Below are positions 49,871-52,930 of a DNA stretch of 52,930 nt, piece after piece. The DNA comes from an uncultured Alistipes sp. (GTDB lineage Bacteria; Bacteroidota; Bacteroidia; Bacteroidales; Rikenellaceae): contig CASDSD010000013.1 of the NCBI GenBank assembly GCA_949283205.1, positions 1 through 52,930 on the forward strand, read 5' to 3'. The position numbers and the translations under genes are program-made. The notes beneath the pieces are model-generated. The model was given only the letters and a program-made list of their open reading frames with translations. It did no database searches and was not told where the DNA came from. Position 1 is the stretch's first letter, and each line of letters starts with the position of its first letter.

Positions 49871-50527
49871 TTATCCCAGTTTCGCACCGAAGGCCAGGTC
49901 TCCCGCATCACCTATGCCCGGAACGATATAGGCACGCGACGTAAGTTCGGCATCCACGGCCCCGACCCACAGCGTCGTATCCTTCGACGGCAGGTGTCTG
50001 ACCGCATAGTCGATACCCTGCTCACTCGCTATGACCGAAGCGATGTGCGTATGCGCCGGCTGCCCGCCCTTCTCGCACAGGGCCTCGTACGCCAACACCA
50101 GCGAGGTGCCCGTCGCCAGCATGGGGTCGACCAGCAGCATCGTCTTGCCCTCCAGGTCGCAGCACGATATGTACTCCACCTTCACCGTGAACTTGCCGTC
50201 CTTGCTGCTCTTGCGGTAGGCCGAGACAAATGCGTTCTGCGCATCGTCGTAGTAGTTCAAAAACCCCTGATGCAGGGGCAGCCCCGCACGCAGGATCGTC
50301 GCCACAACAACCTCGTCGGTTATCATCTCGACAGGAGCCTCGCCCAGCGGCGTCTCGATGATGCGGGTCTCGTAGTCGAGCGTCTTCGATATCTCGTAAC
50401 CCATGATCTCGCCGATACGCTCTATGTTGCGGCGGAAGCGCATCGAGTCCTTCTGTATCGACTTGTCGCGTATCTGCGCGATGAATTTGTTGAGAATCGT
50501 GTTCTCCTTGTTCAGAATGTGAATCAT
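49871..50527 (-). CDS. upp: Uracil phosphoribosyltransferase
   Basis: 218 residues. It makes UMP from uracil and PRPP. The PRPP site is MLLVDPMLATGTSLVLA, with ATILRAGLPLHQGFLNYYDDA and the uracil-binding end YIVPGIGDAGDLAFG. The N terminus MIHILNKENTILNKFIAQIRD is typical. It lies 49 bp after hflX on the minus strand and may share its transcript. Confidence 0.97.
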   Translation of the reverse strand: MIHILNKENTILNKFIAQIRDKSIQKDSMRFRRNIERIGEIMGYEISKTLDYETRIIETPLGEAPVEMITDEVVVATILRAGLPLHQGFLNYYDDAQNAFVSAYRKSSKDGKFTVKVEYISCCDLEGKTMLLVDPMLATGTSLVLAYEALCEKGGQPAHTHIASVIASEQGIDYAVRHLPSKDTTLWVGAVDAELTSRAYIVPGIGDAGDLAFGAKLG

Positions 50528-50576
50528 ACCCTGCTTTTGTTAGGTTTTATCATGCTGCGGCGCGCGCCGCCCACAC

Positions 50577-51794
50577 TCAATAGAGGAAATTGTTGAAGGG
50601 ATAACGCCCCGCATGTATCTCGCGCACCATGCCGTAGAGGTCCGATCGCAGCTTGTCGATGTTGGTGCGCTCGGCCGCCGAGATGAATATGCACGGCGTG
50701 TTGGCCTGCGCGATCCAGCTGCGCTTGAGATCCTCCAGCGAGAGGTTCTCGCGCGTGGCGGGGGTGAGGTCGTCCTCCTCTTTCTTTATATAGGTATAGG
50801 CGTCGATCTTGTTGAAGACCAGATATACGGGTTTGTCGCCCGCGCCGATGTCGCGCAGCGTCTGCTTCACCACGTCGATCTGCTCCGCGAAGATGGGGTG
50901 CGATATGTCGACCACATGCACCAGCAGGTCGGCCTCGCGCACCTCGTCGAGCGTCGACTTGAACGACTCGATCAGCTCCGTGGGCAGCTTGCGGATGAAC
51001 CCGACGGTATCCGACAGCAGGAACGGCAGGTTGTCGAAGACCACCTTGCGCACCGTGGTGTCGAGCGTGGCGAAGAGCTTGTTCTCGGCGAAGACGTCGC
51101 TCTTCGAGATGAGGTTCATCAGGGTCGACTTGCCCACATTGGTATATCCCACCAGCGCCACCCGCACCAGCGCCCCGCGATTCGAACGCTGCACCGCCAT
51201 CTGACGGTCGATCTTCGCCAGATCCTCCTTGAGCCTGGCAATACGGTTGCGCACGATACGGCGGTCGGTCTCGATCTCGCGCTCACCGGCACCGCCGCGG
51301 GTGCCCGTGCCGCCCCTCTGCCGCTCGAGGTGGGTCCACAGACCCGCCAGCCGCGGCAGCATGTATTCGTTACGCGCCAGCTCCACCTGCGTCTTGGCAT
51401 AGGCCGTCCGTGCGCGCGACATGAAGATGTCGAGGATCAGGCGCGTGCGGTCAATCACGCGGCACGGCATCGCCTTCTCGATATTGCGCGTCTGCGAGGG
51501 CGAGAGCTCATCGTCGAAGATCGCCACGTCGATCTCATTGTCGGTACAATATGCGGCAATCTCCTCGATCTTGCCCGGCCCGACATAGAGCCGCGCCGAC
51601 GGCTGGGGCATACGCTGCGTGAAGCGGCGCACGGTGTCTATATCGGCCGTCTCGGCCAGGAACTCCAGCTCGGAGAGGAACTCCTCGGTCTGTTCGACGC
51701 TCTGGCCGTCGCGCACCACGGCAACCACAACGGCCCGCTCGCGGCGTTCCGCCGCGTCGACCTGTGCTGACGGCTCCTTTCCCTTCTCCTCCAT
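50577..51794 (-). CDS. hflX: GTPase HflX
   Basis: 405 residues from the ATG at 51794; an ATG four codons earlier (51806) is possible and the frame extends further without conservation. HflX splits or rescues stalled 70S ribosomes. The N-terminal domain has RLYVGPGKIEEIAAYC and DDELSPSQTRNIE, the glycine-rich linker RQRGGTGTRGGAGEREIETDRR (split here), and the G domain has GYTNVGKSTL (G1), DTVGF (G3), NKID (G4) and ISA (G5). It follows tonB on the same strand, beyond a terminator. Confidence 0.95.
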   Translation of the reverse strand: MEEKGKEPSAQVDAAERRERAVVVAVVRDGQSVEQTEEFLSELEFLAETADIDTVRRFTQRMPQPSARLYVGPGKIEEIAAYCTDNEIDVAIFDDELSPSQTRNIEKAMPCRVIDRTRLILDIFMSRARTAYAKTQVELARNEYMLPRLAGLWTHLERQRGGTGTRGGAGEREIETDRRIVRNRIARLKEDLAKIDRQMAVQRSNRGALVRVALVGYTNVGKSTLMNLISKSDVFAENKLFATLDTTVRKVVFDNLPFLLSDTVGFIRKLPTELIESFKSTLDEVREADLLVHVVDISHPIFAEQIDVVKQTLRDIGAGDKPVYLVFNKIDAYTYIKKEEDDLTPATRENLSLEDLKRSWIAQANTPCIFISAAERTNIDKLRSDLYGMVREIHAGRYPFNNFLY

Positions 51795-51816
51795 CGCCTT
51801 TACCATCCGTAGGGGT

Positions 51817-51854
51817 AAAAAAAAAGGGCATCCCGTCGAAAAGCGGGATGCCTT
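51817..51854 (-). terminator. Terminator of tonB
   Basis: GGCATCCCG and CGGGATGCC (arms within 51827-51852) form the stem; on the minus strand it is followed by a run of nine T (51817-51825). Confidence 0.9.
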
Positions 51855-51865
51855 ACGTATAACAA

Positions 51866-52552
51866 TCAGTTGTGAATCTGGAAATCTACGGGCAAGGTGT
51901 ACTTCACACGCACTGCCTTGTTGCTCTGCATTCCCGGCTCCCACTTGGGTGAGGTCTCGAGCACTCGCACGGCCTCCTCCGACAGCGAACGGTCCGGAGC
52001 CTGCAGCACCTCGATGTTGGTGAGCGTACCGTCCTTCTCGATCACGAACGACAGAACCACACGACCCGAGATACCGTTCTCCTGGGCGATCTGGGGATAG
52101 TGGAGTTTGCCCTGCACCCAGTTACGGAAAGCATTCAGGTCACCACCCTGGAACGAGGGCATCTTCTCGACACGGATGAAGGGGGTCTCCTCCTCGATAA
52201 CCTCCTCCTCGACCTCGACGGGAGCTGCCGTGATCTCCATATCCTCGGTGAACTCGTCGAAGTTGATGTCGCTGGTGATCTTGGTGTCGTTGGTCACCAC
52301 GTCGAGAATGTCGGTAACGACCTGCATCTCCACCTTCTTGGGCTGCTCGGGCGGTTTCTGCTCCTGACGCGTCACCTCGACCATCTGCTCGTCCTCAACG
52401 ACAACATTCGATACTACCTGCTCGATACGATACTCCTTCGGAGTGTAGAGGAACGCTCCGAGTACCGCAGCAAGGGCAATGACTAAACCGATCTCAAAAA
52501 ACAGGCTTTTTCTGTTCTGAAGATCTGCCTCTGGCGATTTTTTAATTTCCAT
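51866..52552 (-). CDS. TonB-family energy transducer
   Basis: 228 residues. A short cytoplasmic segment precedes the membrane anchor at ~18-36 (FFEIGLVIALAAVLGAFLY). A periplasmic linker rich in Glu, Val and Pro (RQEQKPPEQPKKVE, EVEEEVIEEETPF) leads to the TonB C-terminal domain at ~140-228 (FRNWVQGKLHYPQIAQENGISGRVVLSFVIEKDGTLTNIEV in pieces, LETSPKWEPGMQSNKAVRVKYTLPV). It couples the proton-motive force to outer-membrane receptors. exbB/exbD are not in the window. A long purine-rich leader precedes it. Confidence 0.94.
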   Translation of the reverse strand: MEIKKSPEADLQNRKSLFFEIGLVIALAAVLGAFLYTPKEYRIEQVVSNVVVEDEQMVEVTRQEQKPPEQPKKVEMQVVTDILDVVTNDTKITSDINFDEFTEDMEITAAPVEVEEEVIEEETPFIRVEKMPSFQGGDLNAFRNWVQGKLHYPQIAQENGISGRVVLSFVIEKDGTLTNIEVLQAPDRSLSEEAVRVLETSPKWEPGMQSNKAVRVKYTLPVDFQIHN

Positions 52553-52609
52553 ATTGTAAGTTTACTATTTAAAAATATCGGTAGTTAAGTAGTTTTCTCC
52601 TCAAGTCTT

Positions 52610-52793
52610 TCCCTTGCATTGCCCCCCTTGCATTGCCCCCTTGCATTGCCTCCTCGCATCCACCTCTCTCACTCCCTCTCCCTCACAAACTCTCTCACAC
52701 CCTCACTCTCTCCCTCCGGCCTTCTCACAAACTCTCCCCTCATCCTTCCCTCATTTCTCTCCCCCCCCCTCTCTCTCACGCTGCCCCCTCGCG
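52610..52793. repeat. Polypyrimidine tract with short tandem repeats in the tonB leader
   Basis: On the plus strand this is almost pure C/T; in the tonB mRNA it would be almost pure purine. It includes three tandem copies of TTGCATTGCCCCC-like units (52614-52627, 52628-52640, 52641-52653), repeated ACAAACTCTC and runs of CTCTCTC. The interval 52553-52930 has no gene. Confidence 0.8.
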
Positions 52794-52866
52794 GAGGCCC
52801 GGGGCTTCCGGCTCGTGAGGACACGGGAAGACACGACGGAATGAGGCATAGGCTCACTTGTTTGGG

Positions 52867-52874
52867 CAAATATA
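52867..52874 (-). promoter_or_regulatory. Possible -7 element for tonB
   Basis: TATATTTG on the minus strand, 315 bp before the tonB ATG. If used, it gives a ~310-nt leader that includes the purine tract. No -33 TTTG is visible. Confidence 0.45.
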
Positions 52875-52930
52875 ATCATAATATTCCAATAAAGAACGCA
52901 CGCCGAGTAAAAATATCCGATTTTTTTTTA

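Overview
This window is GC-rich chromosomal DNA from a member of the Bacteroidales, most probably a Rikenellaceae/Alistipes-type gut organism; the genus is inference. The phylum is well supported by promoters of the form TTTG-N20-TAnnTTTG, by family markers (DUF3127, DUF3108, DUF4861, GH125, GH29, a long S16, a six-domain S1 and an N-terminally extended RluA-type synthase), by lipoprotein signals and by a TonB. I see no prophage, transposase, CRISPR array or defence island. It is core chromosome with carbohydrate-catabolic genes interleaved.

Layout. 1-1135: the 3' part of an outer-membrane barrel gene converging on a DUF3127 gene. 1145-5768: a uronate locus (uxaC, kduI, kduD, DUF4861 lipoprotein). 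5977-8640 (minus): ispG, recO and a small secreted protein. 8805-12634: a GH125 alpha-mannosidase lipoprotein and a secreted propeller-like protein. 12635-16991: a tandem promoter-bearing repeat, recG, a DUF3108 protein and a coiled-coil membrane protein. 17075-18031 (minus): a Na/Ca antiporter. 18385-19560: rpsP and rimM. 19638-28598 (minus): a seven-gene run of tgt, LptF/G-like permease, mqnE, PASTA protein, RluA-type synthase, YgiQ radical-SAM protein and a GH29 fucosidase. 29119-30210: rpsF-rpsR-rplI. 30383-35608: thiL, a small envelope protein (minus), adk, tRNA-Glu, a tandem-repeat block, rpsT, a phosphodiesterase-type lipoprotein and a PPC-domain protein. 35780-37579 (minus): rpsA. 37985-41046: a Gfo/Idh/MocA lipoprotein converging on a sulfatase. 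41231-42942: a GT2-like membrane protein overlapping an ECF sigma factor. 43175-47938: an LTA-synthase-like enzyme translationally coupled to a metal-chelate-type ABC transporter (binding protein, permease, ATPase). 48207-49739: an M81/MlrC-like lipoprotein. 49871-52552 (minus): upp, hflX and tonB.

How the genes fit together. UxaC, KduI and KduD feed uronates from pectin or glycosaminoglycan breakdown towards 2-keto-3-deoxygluconate. GH125, GH29 and the serine-type sulfatase point to attack on host or plant glycans. TonB powers outer-membrane import, and the ABC system would carry a siderophore or corrinoid across the inner membrane. MqnE places menaquinone synthesis on the futalosine route.

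The most unusual signals are (i) a ~90-bp intergenic repeat in front of recG that carries a full consensus promoter in each unit and leaves recG apparently leaderless, with a degenerate relative in front of uxaC; (ii) an 89-bp higher-order tandem repeat after tRNA-Glu; (iii) a tRNA-guanine transglycosylase without the usual zinc cysteines; (iv) a GT2-fold protein whose nucleotide-sugar-binding aspartates are replaced, overlapping a sigma-factor gene; and (v) a DUF3127 protein whose SSB-like tail is followed by seven extra residues.
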